A stretch of 64,000 nt of DNA from Rhizophagus clarus (GCA_015698045.1 BLAL01000241.1:124001-188000), one strand, 5' to 3'. Shown: positions 11,143 to 21,562, counted from the first letter of the stretch. Notes: generated from the letters alone by a model not told the origin. A program made the numbers and translations.

Positions 11143-13252
11143 TAGTGTTCTGCAAACAATTTGGTCAAATCAAATCAATTCGGATTTGATTTGAAGTTTG
11201 ATTTGATTCGATTTGATAATTTTGATTTGCAAATCAAATCCAAACTTCAAAACAAGATTTGAGTTCAATCCAAATTAAAAAAAAAAGATTTGATTCGATT
11301 TCAAATCAAATTCAAATTAGCTTAAACTAATTCAATTAAATCTGAATCAAATCTGACAAATCCAAATCAAATCCAAATCAAATCGAATTAAATATACATG
11401 ACCTGGTTAAACGTAATTACAGGATTCCGAACAATACTAAGATAACTTACAAATGTATAAAGGCAGGTCATGTGACTTGCCGATCTAATCAGATAATCTG
11501 AATATCTGATCTTTTTTTTAATCATTTATCAGTTTATTTTTGTAGTGTTGCCGGATGAAAGGCATGACCGGACTTTTGGAATTAAGGTAAGGGAGGGTGG
11601 GAAGTGTTTTTCAGTATTTTTTTTAACTAATTAATTAATTATTTTTTATTTTTATTTTTTGTAGTGTTGTCAAACGAAAGGCATGACCGGACTTTTAGAA
11701 TTAAGGTAAGGGAGGGGTTGGGAAAGGTGTTTCGTTGTTTTTTTTTAATTAATTTAAGTATTAACTTTTTTTTTACTTTTTGTAGTGTTGCCAGACGAAA
11801 AGCACGACTGGACTTTTGGAATTAAGGTAAGGGAGGGTGGGGAAGTGTTTTTCGGTGTTTTTTTAATGATTTAATTAATTATTTTTTTTATTTTTTTGTA
11901 GTGTTACCAGACGAAATGCATGACCGGACTTTTGGAATTAAGGTAAGGGAGGGGTTGGGGGAGGTGTTTCGTTATTTTTTTTTTAATTAATTAAGTATTA
12001 ACTTTTTTTTTTACTTTTTGTAGTGTTGCCAGACGAAAAGCATGACCGGACTTTTGGAATTAAGGTAAGGGAGGGTAAGAAGTGTTTTTCGGTATTTTTT
12101 TTAACTAATTAATTAATTATTTTTTATTTTTATTTTTTGTAGTGTTGCTAGACGAAAGGCACGACCAGACTTTTGGAATTAAGGTAAGGGAGGGGTTGGG
12201 GAAGGTGTTTTGTTGTTTTTTTTTTAATTAATTTAAATATTAACTTTTTTTTACTTTTTGTAGTGTTGCCAGACGAAAAGCACGACCGGACTTTTGGAAT
12301 TAAGGTAAGGGAGGGTGGGAGAAGTGTTTTTCGGTATTTTTTTTTAATTAATTAAGTATTAACCTTTTTTTATTTTTTTGTAGTGTTGCCGGACGAAAAG
12401 CACGACCGAACTTTTGGAATTAAGGTAAGGGAGGGTGGGGGAAGTGTTTTTTGGTATTTTTTTTAACAAATTAATTATTTTTTTTTTATTTTTTATAGTG
12501 TTGCCGGGCGAAAAATACGATCAGACTTTTGGAATTAGGGTATTAAAACCCAAAAAAGAATAATAAAAATAAATAAATTTGGTATAAAATACCGAAAAAA
12601 AGTGAAAAAATAAATAAAATAAAATAAATTTTGGTAAATACCGAGTAATTTAATTTACCAAAATTAGTATTTTTAAAAATAAATCCACGTATATCTATTA
12701 TAAACTCTACACAAACATAATATCCCAAATTGACCGATCTACACAAACTCAATTTGTAGGTTTAAAAAGTAATTTCATATAAACTCTATGCAAACCCGTA
12801 TGTGAGTTATATTGGTATTATTCGGGATCCTGTAATTACTGTATATATTATTGGTAATTACTGCAACCACATGATGTCCAACTCACACTAAAGAAATACG
12901 TTTTGCAACATTTTTTTATTAATAATGCGTTGCAAAATGCATTTTTTATTTAAATAATTAAAAAAAAACATTTTGCAATGTTTTTTTTATTAGTATTGTG
13001 TTGCGAAACGCATTTTTTTATTAAATTAATTTAAAAAAAATGTTTCGCAACATTTTTATTAATATTGCGTTACAAAACGCATTTTTTTATTTAAAATTCA
13101 ACAAATCAAATCAAATCAAATTCGAATCAAATTTCAAATCAGATTTGAATGGTTTGATTCAAATCCAAATTCAAACTTTTCAGATTTGATTTGATCAAAT
13201 CAAATTTCAAATCTAACCTGATTTGGTCTAATTTGATTTGTGCGGAACACTA
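11143..13252. mobile_element. Non-autonomous hAT-type element, 2110 bp, with perfect 8-bp target duplication
   Basis: The left end is TAGTGTTCTGCA and the right end TGCGGAACACTA (inverted, near-perfect). ATTATGTT flanks both sides exactly (11135-11142 and 13253-13260). Both subterminal zones are dense in AAATCAAATC and GATTTGATTTG words in both orientations (11160-11400 and 13095-13245), so each half can fold back. The core is a nine-unit array of exon-like blocks (11546-12539) plus a zone of TTGCAACA/TTGCGAAACG words (12895-13085). There is no transposase. The same end type occurs in the element at 45093-46814. Confidence 0.85.
11546..12539 (+). repeat. Nine tandem 41-nt exon-like blocks with splice-like borders (array B)
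   Basis: Nine blocks of exactly 41 nt start at 11546, 11665, 11786, 11902, 12024, 12143, 12264, 12384 and 12499, a period of about 120 bp. Each is preceded by a T-rich tract ending TTTTGTAG (TTATAG in the last) and begins TGTTGCC or a close variant (TGTTGTC, TGTTACC, TGTTGCT). Each ends GGAATTAAG (GAATTAAG in block 2, GGAATTAGG in block 9) and is followed by GTAAGGGAGGG (GTATTA in the last). These are textbook acceptor and donor contexts. One frame of the consensus block reads LPDEKHDRTFGIK without stops. Because 41 is not a multiple of 3, adding or skipping one block would shift the frame. Confidence 0.85.
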
Positions 13253-16160
13253 ATTATGTTGTTATTGTAAAACCAAAATTACTAACACAAAAAGACTAGT
13301 AATTTCCCATTTAAAATCATATAAAAAATTTGAAGAACAATATAATGAGGACGAAAGGAATAAAATACTTTTTCCTGAAAAATATAATGAGAAAGCTCAG
13401 GCTGAGCAAGAAGCTTCTTTTTCCGCTCCTCCACTATATGGTATTTTTTTTTGTATTAATGATATTTTAAAATTTATTTAAATGAAATAAATTAATTGAT
13501 ATTAAATTTACTTTTAGAATTAAACAGAGATCCTGCTAACCCTATAGCAGAAAAACCCAATTTCAATAAAAATAATCAAAAAAAAATTGTAACTTATATG
13601 CCTCAGCCAATTTCTCTTTTTAAACAAGATAATACACGCTGGAAAAATTTAGTATTGAATTCTACTATAAATAATGGGTGGTCATTTAGATGGGTCAAAA
13701 ATCAATCAAGTCAAAAAATGATTCATTTCGCAAATCCTGGATTAAAATTACCTAGCCGAAAAGTGTTAGCAGGTCGTATTTTAATTGCAAATTCAGAAAA
13801 TATTAAAAATGCATTAATCGATATTGCACAAAAAGATGTATTTGGAGTTACTGTATGTTTTGATGAATGGAAAAATATTAAAAAACAAGAAATTATGGGG
13901 TCAGTTTTAGTTACTTCGGATGGGCAAGTTTTAGTGTAGGGAGGTGAAGATGTAAGCAGAAATTGTCTTCGATAGGAGGAAATTAAAGAGTTTTCATTAA
14001 AATTTTTAGGAGAATTAGATAAAAAAAATATAAAATATAATGCTATAATTACTGATTCAGCATCTCAAAATCAAGCTGCAAGGTAGATTTAAGCTCTTAA
14101 ATTATTAAATTATATAATTTATAATTTTTTTTTATTTTACAGAAAACGTTTGGCATCAGAGTGACATGATATTTTCTTTGGCCCATGTTTTGCTCACCAA
14201 ACAAATTTAGTCATTGGAGAGATTTTTAAGAAATCTCCTAATTTGGTTAATGCAGCTGAAAGGCTATTCGTATCATTTTGTTTCTTAACAAATCAACTTA
14301 CTTTATGGCTAGATTACGTAATGAACAAAAAATTAAATACAATAAATATTTTGCACTACTCCTTCTATGTGCTACTCGTTGGAATTCTCATTATTATTGC
14401 TATTTCAGTTTATTACAAACAAAATTAGCTTTAAAGGTATTTATAAATATATATATATAAATATTTTGAGTTTAATTAAATAATTATTTTTTTTTCTACA
14501 TTTTTTAGGTGTTTATTTCAAAATATGCTCCTGAAGAATTTGATCAAGAAGATCAAGATGAAACAATTTATTATTCTGATAAAGAATCTGAAACAAGAAA
14601 TGACAAGGCTTTACCACTTGACATTTGCAAGATTATTGATAATGAAGTTTGGTGGAAAGAAATTAGACAATTGAAAAAACTTTTACTTCCGTTTTGTGGT
14701 GCATTAAACAAATTACAAGTAGAAAATGCTCGTCTTTATGATGTGCTTCATAGTTTTGGTTATTTTTACAAAATATGGCAAGAATATTCAGACTGAAACT
14801 TGGGAGAAAAAATGATTTCACATTTGGAAAAGCGGTGGCACACCTGGAAACAACCTTTATTAATAATTTCTTTTCTTTTACATCCCAGATATCGAGATAA
14901 TTTTTTAATTCAAAATAATCAGTCAATTTCTTATACACAACTAAGTGAATGGATGATCTACTATTTTTGTGCTTAGTTTAAACGGTTGCCTTCCACATTA
15001 TTAGGAGAATTGTAGAATTATCGAAAACAGAGTTTTCCTTTCAATAATATTTCATTAAAACAATTTTGAAATGGTGTACTTGGCTTTTGGGATTTTGTTT
15101 CTTCTTACGCATTAGATTTGAGTACTTTTTGTACTAAGTTATATGCAATTTGCATTAATACTGCTTCAGTTGAAAGACTATTTTCTGCAATGGGAATTTT
15201 TTACACAAATAAAAGAAGTCGTTTGGGTGTTTGTATTTATTATTTTTATATACTTCGAATTATTTATTCATTTTTTATTTTAAATTTAATTATTTATTTA
15301 TTACAGTCAGAAAAGGTTTTCGCTATGAGTCAAATAAAAAGAGAATTTTAATGGCAAAAATGAATGGAAAATATTTTATATACAAATAAGAAGCTTAAAA
15401 TAATAGATATTGCTATTCCAGTAGTTCAAGAACAGCAGGAAGATGATCTATTTCATGTATCTGATGATGATGATTTTTTTGATCAAGATCCTGAAGATTT
15501 GGAACATGATATTGAAACATCGCATGAGTGGAAAAATTTAATAAATGAATGGATTGAAATGGTAAGTGAAGAGGCAGAAATAGATCAAGAAGAAGAGACA
15601 AATGAAGATTTAGAGCCACTCATCGATCAAATCATGGATTTAGATTGGATTTTATGCAAACAACATCTACTTATAAATAAAAGAGCTAAATGGAAGTTAG
15701 GTGACATTTTTGACTTTGAAAAACTTCAACCTCCTGAATATTTGACATTATTGAGTAAGTTTATTGACTTTAATTTTTTATTAAAATTTGAATTAATAAT
15801 ATATATTTTTTTTCTGTTAATTTGCAAATGAAGCAGAATAATTGTATTGGTTTAAAAAAAATATCTGCTCAATAAAAATTATTTGTTATTTTTAAAACAG
15901 AAGGATATAGTAATATTGATTAATTTGTTTATTACACAATAGTGATTTTGAATTTATTAAATAAAGGGATATTTTCTTATTATAATAAAGTAATTCGCTA
16001 AATATTTTGTTTTTTAATAAAGTTAATTAAAAATCAATTGGACGTATATATATTATTATGTTCAAGTAATTTATTGGACATTGTGGACATATGTCTAATT
16101 GGATATCCAATAGCGTATCCAAATGTTCAATTAGACAGATGGTCCAACACTGACATGTAA

Positions 16161-16429
16161 TATAGGTTGCAATTATTTATCTTTAATTAAAATAGAATGA
16201 CTTTTGAATAGCCATTTATTATAAGTTAAATTTTTTACAGAATTACTAACACTGGTCAAAATCAATTCTATCGGGTACATATCAGGGACTTATATATCGG
16301 CAGCTAATCAGATAAATATCGGGTATTTTTACATATCGGGTACCCGATTTATTACACTTCAAAATATGTTTAATTACCAAGACCCTAATATCTAAACTAT
16401 TGGTTACTGATATGTTATTTAATATATAT
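16161..16429. mobile_element. End of a repeat with TATCGGGTAC words, target of the large element
   Basis: Starting near 16249, ACACTGGTCAAAATCAAT is followed by several TATCGGGTAC/GTACCCGAT words. The mirror-image end (ATTGATTTTGACCAGTGT, finishing at 43390) lies 27 kb away, with the same words at 43020-43380 and again directly right of the large element near 38885. The simplest reading is one older TIR element split by later insertions. The sequences just outside the two ends do not match as a target duplication, so they may also be two separate copies. Confidence 0.5.
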
Positions 16430-16434
16430 CAGGC
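16430..16434. repeat. Left target-site duplication of the large element (CAGGC)
   Basis: CAGGC lies directly outside the left terminal palindrome. The same 5 bp lie directly outside the right one. Confidence 0.6.
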
Positions 16435-16467
16435 AGTAGTTAACAGTCTATTAGACTGTTAACTACT
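16435..16467. repeat. Left terminal 33-bp palindrome
   Basis: Two perfect 15-bp arms (AGTAGTTAACAGTCT and its reverse complement) flank the centre ATT. The right terminus holds the same 33 bp on the same strand. The arms are therefore part of the TIR, but the central ATT is in direct rather than inverted orientation at the two ends. It could fold as a terminal hairpin or serve as a recombinase site with inverted arms around a short core. Confidence 0.9.
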
Positions 16468-16849
16468 TGCTATATAATGTTACCTACTTATGGGTATAAT
16501 GTTACCTACTTTCTTGTTTTCGTGCTCTATGGCCTTTTTTATTGCTTTATTGCTATCTACTTGATTTTATTATTCTGTAGCTTTTTTATTGCTTTGTAGA
16601 TATTTATTTGATTTTATTGCTCTATTCCTTTTTTATTATCTTCTAACTATCTGCTTGTTTTCAATGGTCTGTGCTCATTTTATTAATAAAGAGCTATTTA
16701 TTTGTTTACCTGCTTCTGGGTCTCTTTGGTTGCCTGTTAAGGTGTCGAGGGTGCTTTCCTCCTTTACTTATTTTGTTGCCTGCCAGAATGCCGAAATATG
16801 GTAAAAAAAATATCACGTCGAGTGGCGCAGTAATTCGATCTAGATCCGC

Positions 16850-17470
16850 GATTAATTTCGGCCGGCACTATACCATAATTCTGGCCGATCTTTAGGGCAT
16901 ATAATTTGGGATTCAGCTTGGCGCCATGGTAGTGACCTGATAGTTTGATGCTAGCTTGGGTGCCGAATTATTATGCCTAAAGTTCTAGCCGAAATTGTGG
17001 AATAATGCTGGCCGAATTTATACTGCGCCTTACTGCGCCATAGTCACGTGATACTGTTCTGAGCCAGAACACCCTCTGCTATATAGTATTACTAATTTTG
17101 GCCGGCATTATAATGAGCTTAATTTTGGCCGATTTTTGGACTCTATGATTTTAGGATCCAATTTGGCACCATAGTAGCATCATAGAAGTGGTGAGGTACT
17201 AGTATAGTCCTATTAGTTCACCAGTTCCATATGCCGGTTTGGATTCCAAGTTATTATAACCAAAGATCTGGCCGAATTTATGGAATAGTACTGGCCGAAA
17301 TGATTGTTAATTTACTGCGCCTTTAGTTCCAGGCACTTCCCCGTCACTTCTTCGCAACCTTCTCGCAACCCAATATATATGCATTTGTATCACATATTTT
17401 TAGTATGTTAGCTTTGCTAACCCGAATTTATGGAACAATACTGGCCGACATTATTGTTATTATTCTGCGC
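16850..17470. repeat. Dyad repeats of TGGCCGA/TTCGGCC in the left TIR
   Basis: Words of the type GGCCGAATTTATGGAATA followed by CTGGCCGA recur at about 16858-16892, 16988-17022, 17098-17136, 17268-17300 and 17420-17442, usually as facing pairs about 25-35 bp apart. CTGCGCC also recurs near these units (17024, 17034, 17315, 17466), as does GGCACTTCC. The mirror set lies at 37830-38460. They look like multiple binding sites for an element-encoded protein, perhaps an origin region. Confidence 0.65.
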
Positions 17471-17539
17471 CTTCAGTTCTGGGCACTTCCGAGGTCTGAT
17501 CATGGTTTAAATCGGATTGAGGCAGTGTGTATGCTATTT

Positions 17540-17960
17540 TTTGAGCGTCACTAGTGTCACCAGTTAGTATACGGAACTAGTGACAGAACTAGTGACACGT
17601 TCGTTATAGTTCTTGAGGTTATTAGGCTATTTTATTTCTTTCTTGATTAGTGTCACTAGTGTCACTAGTAAAAAGTAATAAATAAAGTTCTTGAAAAATC
17701 GAAATTTTCTATGGTATCTTATGGTATATATGTGTAGTATAATGAATATATGTCTGGAATATATGTATATGTACGTACGATATAAAAAATAAAAAAAAAG
17801 TTAAGGAACTCAGATTTTTCTAGTGACGCTAGTGACACTAGTGACACTAATCAAGAAAGCTTTCTTTCGACACAGAATTCATAAAGAGCCTATCGTCTGC
17901 GTCACTAGCTTCTGTCACCAGCTTTTTTTCTAGTGACACGATCCCAAAGGATCCACTAGT
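17540..17960. repeat. ACTAGTGACAC iteron-like repeats in the left TIR
   Basis: TAGTGTCACTAGTGTCAC or its complement recurs in clusters at 17545-17600, 17645-17672, 17818-17855 and 17900-17960, separated by an AT-rich zone at 17690-17810. Many copies overlap the 6-bp palindrome ACTAGT. The mirror set lies at 37330-37750. The leftmost codons of the zinc gene end inside this zone. Clustered short repeats next to replication genes resemble iterons, but their role is not known. Confidence 0.7.
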
Positions 17961-18261
17961 GACAAGTTGTATCATTTTTGCTTACCTCTAAATTACCTAC
18001 CACTATCTGCGTCGAAGCTAAGTTCGCCAGCTTGTTCCGATGATAATGCTCCCTTGATCTATGTTTTTTTGCATGCGTATCGCAATAGTCATATTTGCCA
18101 CTTGTCGGCTCACCACATTCTTTACAAGGAACTTGCCTAGAATTCCGATGGACTTTACATCCCTTTGGATCATAGTATCTCCGATTACACACTTCGCCAG
18201 TCCTAAGAATATATGGACAATAATAAAAATTCCAGGGTCTCACCTTTTTTCCGCCTCCCAT
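17956..18261 (-). CDS. TIR-encoded two-module zinc protein, left copy
   Basis: A 101-residue basic protein starting MGGGKKVRPW. Two short zinc modules are visible: C15, C25, C35, H38 and then C46, C49, C60, H63 (the second reads VPCKECGEP... and YCDTH). A basic helix with KKHRSREHYHRNKLAN follows. The start is the only Met at the beginning of the frame and lies 117 bp from the divergent primase-helicase start. Being in the TIR, it exists twice, and residue 29 is Tyr here and Cys in the right copy. Its position next to replication genes and beside clustered repeats suggests a DNA-binding regulator or terminus-binding protein; this is inference. I do not recognise the family. Confidence 0.75.
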   Translation of the reverse strand: MGGGKKVRPWNFYYCPYILRTGEVCNRRYYDPKGCKVHRNSRQVPCKECGEPTSGKYDYCDTHAKKHRSREHYHRNKLANLASTQIVVGNLEVSKNDTTCH

Positions 18262-18378
18262 TTATGTATATCGATTAATAATCTCGGATAATTAATTTCA
18301 TTTTGAACTTATTTCTTGCGAATAGTATACCTTGAGATTTGGTATAACTATAAATTATCTTAAATAGCTTGAGAAAAA
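18262..18378. promoter_or_regulatory. Bidirectional promoter in the left TIR
   Basis: Only 117 bp separate the zinc-protein start (minus) from the primase-helicase start (plus). The same segment at 36914-37030 separates the right zinc protein from the polymerase start. The primase and polymerase are thus driven by the same promoter sequence. An A/T-rich stretch with TATAACTATAAATTATC lies about 30-50 bp before the ATG. Confidence 0.65.
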
Positions 18379-20998
18379 ATGACCGAACATTCAGAGCTTT
18401 CAGAGTTCCTCTCTGACGCGCCCGCCCCGTACTATTATGGGTTTAAAGCCTCCGATATAGGTGCATCTCTATATAAAATTTGAGATGATAGTGTTAGACC
18501 TAGGCATTTTCTAGGCGCAGATAACGAGGATGAAATAGAAGCAATACTCTCAGATCGTGAGGGACATTCCCTTCACGAAATCATCGATGGTGACGAGCCA
18601 CTTCACCCCATCATAGATTTTGATCTGCGACGAGAGATATATGATTCCATCGAACCTAAAATCCCAGGTAAAGAGATATTAGAATTACTTAAATGTGCCT
18701 TTAAAGATGTTTGCCTTGAAATATTCCCAAAATGGGATAAAAACTATAACCATCGCCACTAGTAGTGATGCGAAAAAAATGTCATTCCATTTCTCTACTA
18801 CTGGTATGAGACTTCCAAGCATTGCTAAGGCTTCAGTTTTCACTGAACTTGTTCGTGAGAAACTTCCAGTAGGGTTGCAGAAAAAAGGCATCATCGATAA
18901 CGTAGCAAATGTAGGTCCTTCCAAATCTTTCTCTCTAAGAATACTCGGAACGCCCAAATACGATGAAAAAACAAACAAACACGTTCGTATTAAAAAAGCA
19001 ATGTATCCAAAAGATGGATCTACCTTTGATTTTATGATTCGCCCTCCTAATGACGAATCAGAAGTCATTGACAGTCCTCTCTTGGCCATTTCGGAGCCAG
19101 AAGTCAAAAAATATAATGATGATACAAATAACGAAACCACCGAGGCTGAATTCGAACTAGTAGAGAAATTGCTCCAAGAAGCTAACATCGAAGGGTATAG
19201 TCTTTCATATCCATCTGAAGATTTTCCTAATAAATTTCCACTATCACGCAACTCCCCATCGCACTGTCCAATATGTGATCGGGAACACGAAAGTGAAAAT
19301 GCATATATTATACGAAATAAAAAATCATATAGCTTTTTCTGCTACCGGGCAAACCAAGATAGGCAACCTGGGACAGGAAAGCCTTCGAAAAAACTTACTA
19401 TTAGCGAGACAGCCTTAGATAGGAAAAAAAAGCTTCCAATTCCAGAGAAACAGGGTCGGCCTAGAATTTCTGACCCTAATGATCATTTCGTATAGTGGAA
19501 TTTAATATCCATGTGTACTTCTAAGAAAAGATTTACACGTAATGAAGTATATAATGCAATCCAAGCAACAATTGCCTGCGTTCAAAAGAATTCGAAAACA
19601 TGGATTCTTAAGCATAAAAAATCAGATGGTGGCCTATACTTCGATATGGGATCCAAGTTAGATATCGGCAAATTAAGCATTAATATCGTCGAGTTAGGTG
19701 GAGAGGCGATAAAATTACAATCTTTACTAGAAAATGCATTCAATTCTGGTTTGATTGCTTATGCAGATATTGATTTCCTACCATATCCTCCAAATACTAT
19801 TCCGCCAAAAACCGAATTCTTCAATCTCTTCTTGGAATTTAAAGCAAAGCCGGCTTCCTAAATTAATTATAATCTCGTAAATCCAATCATTTGGCATATA
19901 GAAAATATCTGGTGTAATGGAGATAAAAATCTTTCTGAATATGTTCTGAAATGGTTCGCATTTCTGGTTCAGTATCCAAGTACAATTCCTGGAACTATTC
20001 TTGTATTGCGTTCTCCACCACGTTGTGGGAAAAACATTATTACTGATTTTATTCGGAAAAGCTTATTCGGACCAGAGCTTGTTTACTTGACCTCTGATCT
20101 AGGGAAGATTCTTGGACGATTTAATAGTCCCATTCAAGCACGAAAACTTATTATTATGAATGAAGCAGGAATGGCTAGCGGTGAGTGGCCTAAGGCAAAT
20201 GATCACTTAAAATCTCTCATTACAGAAGACTATGTTTCGATTGAGCGTAAAGGTCTCGAATCCCAAGATTATAATCATTATGCCGGATTTATGGTTTTAA
20301 GTAATCATGACGCCCCAATTCGAGTAGAGATGGGGGATGGACGTATTGTATGTTTAGATGTCTCCCCTCGCTGTAAAAATAATTTCACATATTTCGATCA
20401 GTTGGGAGGAATTCTTGAGCATCCCGATACGCCTGGATCTTTTATGTCATATTTACTTAGTCTTAATCTCTCAGGATGGAAGCCACGTAAGATCCCTTCA
20501 ACTAAAATGAAGATAGAAACCATGCGAGACCAACTTCCCAATCCCATTCGATTTATAATTGACTATATCAGTTCTTGGGCTGAGGATAGTATAGTCAGGA
20601 CAGGTCGAACATTATTATACCAAAAATATCTTGAATGGTGTGGGGATAATGGTGAAAAGCCATTTTCTAACAATATTTTCGGCAAGAAGCTATCAGAGAA
20701 AAATATTATTGAATGTAAACAGGGACGAGTGGGAGGTGGAAAAAGGGAATGGCAGTATATTCTTGACCGCTCAAAGATCGTAGCTAAGCTCCGTGAATCT
20801 GGCCTAGGCGATATGGAAGAATTTTCCGATGCACCTATCGAAGATACACCTCAAGATGAGTTGCCGGCCAATGAGGCCACAGACATACCCATATTCAATG
20901 TGCCGGAAATTATCCCTCCAAAAATAATCCCACCTCAGCCAGAAAAGAACCTCCCTCCAAAAGATAAGAAAGCGAATAAACAGGACGAATCGACCTAG
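18379..20998 (+). pseudogene. D5-like primase-helicase (archaeo-eukaryotic primase plus SF3 helicase), broken
   Basis: The frame starts at 18379 with [13 protein letters not shown], shared with the polymerase gene through the TIR. An AEP-type primase DxD motif (HPIIDFDLR) lies near 18605-18630. A basic segment reading SFSLRILGTPKYDE lies near 18930, and a zinc motif (CPICDREH, then FFCYRA) near 19265-19345. The SF3 helicase part (20006-20998, 330 codons open) has a degenerate Walker A (SPPRCGKN near 20012), Walker B LIIMNEAG near 20150, sensor VLSNHD near 20295 and a downstream Arg in DVSPR. Breaks are TGA at 18481, a frameshift at about 18735-18745, TAG at 19493 and TAA at 19859. The C-terminus is Pro/Lys-rich. 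The enzyme would make primers and unwind the replication fork together with the polymerase. Three different stop codons argue against recoding. Confidence 0.85.
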
Positions 20999-21013
20999 GC
21001 TCTTTTTGACTAT

Positions 21014-21490
21014 ATGGCAGAAGATACACGTGCTCCGGTTGCCTCGACATCTGGGACATCCGAGACTCCAGAGCCTACCATCTCTAACGATAAACCCAAA
21101 ATCGATAAACCCGAACCTATCGAATCTAGTAAGGAAATATCATCTACCATTCTCATGGCTAGACAACAGCGAGAAGAGCGCCTCAGGAAATGGGCTATTG
21201 ATCACAGTGAAGATCCAGACGTATTCGTGACCATTACAGAAAAAGATGTTAGACTATCCCGAGAGTACCGAGACAGGATGATGTCAGATGCAGATGCCAT
21301 CGATTTTGCAAAAGAGGATGATATGGACGTAAATGATATATTTTACATGTCCAGAAGGGAAAGGTTAATAAGTGAAGAAATATATCTTCGTAACCACGAG
21401 GATGCCAGAAACCCCCGGGCATATGTTTATGATGATGAGGAGTGGCAAAAAGGTATTAGCATACTCCAAGAAAACGGTTACCTATGGTAG
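21014..21490 (+). CDS. Small acidic protein of unknown function
   Basis: 158 residues. A Pro/Ser/Thr-rich N-terminus (to about residue 45) is followed by a highly charged, probably helical part with ARQQREERLRKWAIDHSED and an Asp-rich middle (DADAIDFAKEDDMDVND). The C-terminus is EEWQKGISILQENGYLW. It starts 15 bp after the primase-helicase stop, so it could once have been co-transcribed with it or been its C-terminal extension. I do not recognise the family and see no enzymatic motif. Confidence 0.6.
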   Translation: MAEDTRAPVASTSGTSETPEPTISNDKPKIDKPEPIESSKEISSTILMARQQREERLRKWAIDHSEDPDVFVTITEKDVRLSREYRDRMMSDADAIDFAKEDDMDVNDIFYMSRRERLISEEIYLRNHEDARNPRAYVYDDEEWQKGISILQENGYLW

Positions 21491-21499
21491 GTATTTACT

Positions 21500-21562
21500 A
21501 TGCAAATTGAGGAATGGCAAAAAAATGTAAGCATACTCCAGGAGAATGGTATGCTATGGTAA
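21500..21562 (+). repeat. Duplicated C-terminal coding module
   Basis: MQIEEWQKNVSILQENGMLW, a 20-residue frame from ATG 21500 to TAA 21562, repeats the last 17 residues of the preceding protein with three or four changes. It is a tandem duplication of about 70 bp. Whether it is translated is unknown. Confidence 0.6.

Larger units (their letters stand above)
11058..15831 (+). pseudogene. hAT transposase, interrupted and decayed
   Basis: The first exon starts at ATG 11058 (MPPQKHILTKY), is split by the nested element, and resumes at 13261 within a BED-type zinc finger (CYC... followed by SHLKSYKKF). It ends at a donor at 13440/13441, with the acceptor before 13518. Exon 2 has PISLFKQDN and VTVCFDEWKN, then stops at 13939 and about 13973. 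Later parts include ITDSASQNQAA near 14050, FAHQTNLVIGEIF near 14200 and ATRWNSHYYCY near 14370 in a shifted frame. The hAT C-terminal dimerisation signature TASVERLFSAMGI lies near 15160. An acidic tail follows (15364-15760). At least four stops and one frameshift show that it is inactive. The transposase would cut and paste the element by a DDE mechanism. Confidence 0.8.
10869..16152 (+). mobile_element. Decayed autonomous hAT transposon with another hAT element nested inside
   Basis: It starts CAGTGTTGGA and ends TCCAACACTG, an inverted pair. The flanking 8-mers are GCATGTAA (10861-10868) and ACATGTAA (16153-16160), a 7/8 target duplication. Subterminal zones on both sides are packed with TGGACA/TGTCCA words in both orientations (10880-10985 and 16040-16140), a layout typical of hAT transposase binding regions. 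Inside is a plus-strand hAT transposase gene ruined by stops and by the 2.1-kb insertion at 11143-13252. Without the insertion the element would be about 3.2 kb. Confidence 0.85.
16435..18418. repeat. Left terminal inverted repeat (about 1.98 kb)
   Basis: It matches 36874-38858 in reverse complement with only scattered substitutions that I could see, for example GGTGTCGAGG shared, CGGGTGGC versus GAGTGGC near 16818, and one Tyr/Cys codon change in the zinc gene. The match ends inside codon 13 or 14 of the primase-helicase gene on the left and of the polymerase gene on the right. The unit contains, from outside in, the palindrome, a region of GGCCGAA dyads, a region of ACTAGTGACAC repeats, a zinc-protein gene and a bidirectional promoter. 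High identity over 2 kb implies recent insertion or continuing gene conversion between the ends. Confidence 0.92.

Noticed and set aside
16589..16895. Overlapping short reading frames near the outer part of the left TIR, mirrored at 38398-38704
   Set aside because: They are conserved only because the TIR copies are nearly identical; both are hydrophobic chance frames in overlapping phases without a domain or good start context.
18379..20998. Alternative genetic code or stop readthrough to explain the broken primase-helicase
   Set aside because: TGA, TAG and TAA all interrupt it and there is also a frameshift, while the polymerase is intact with the standard code.
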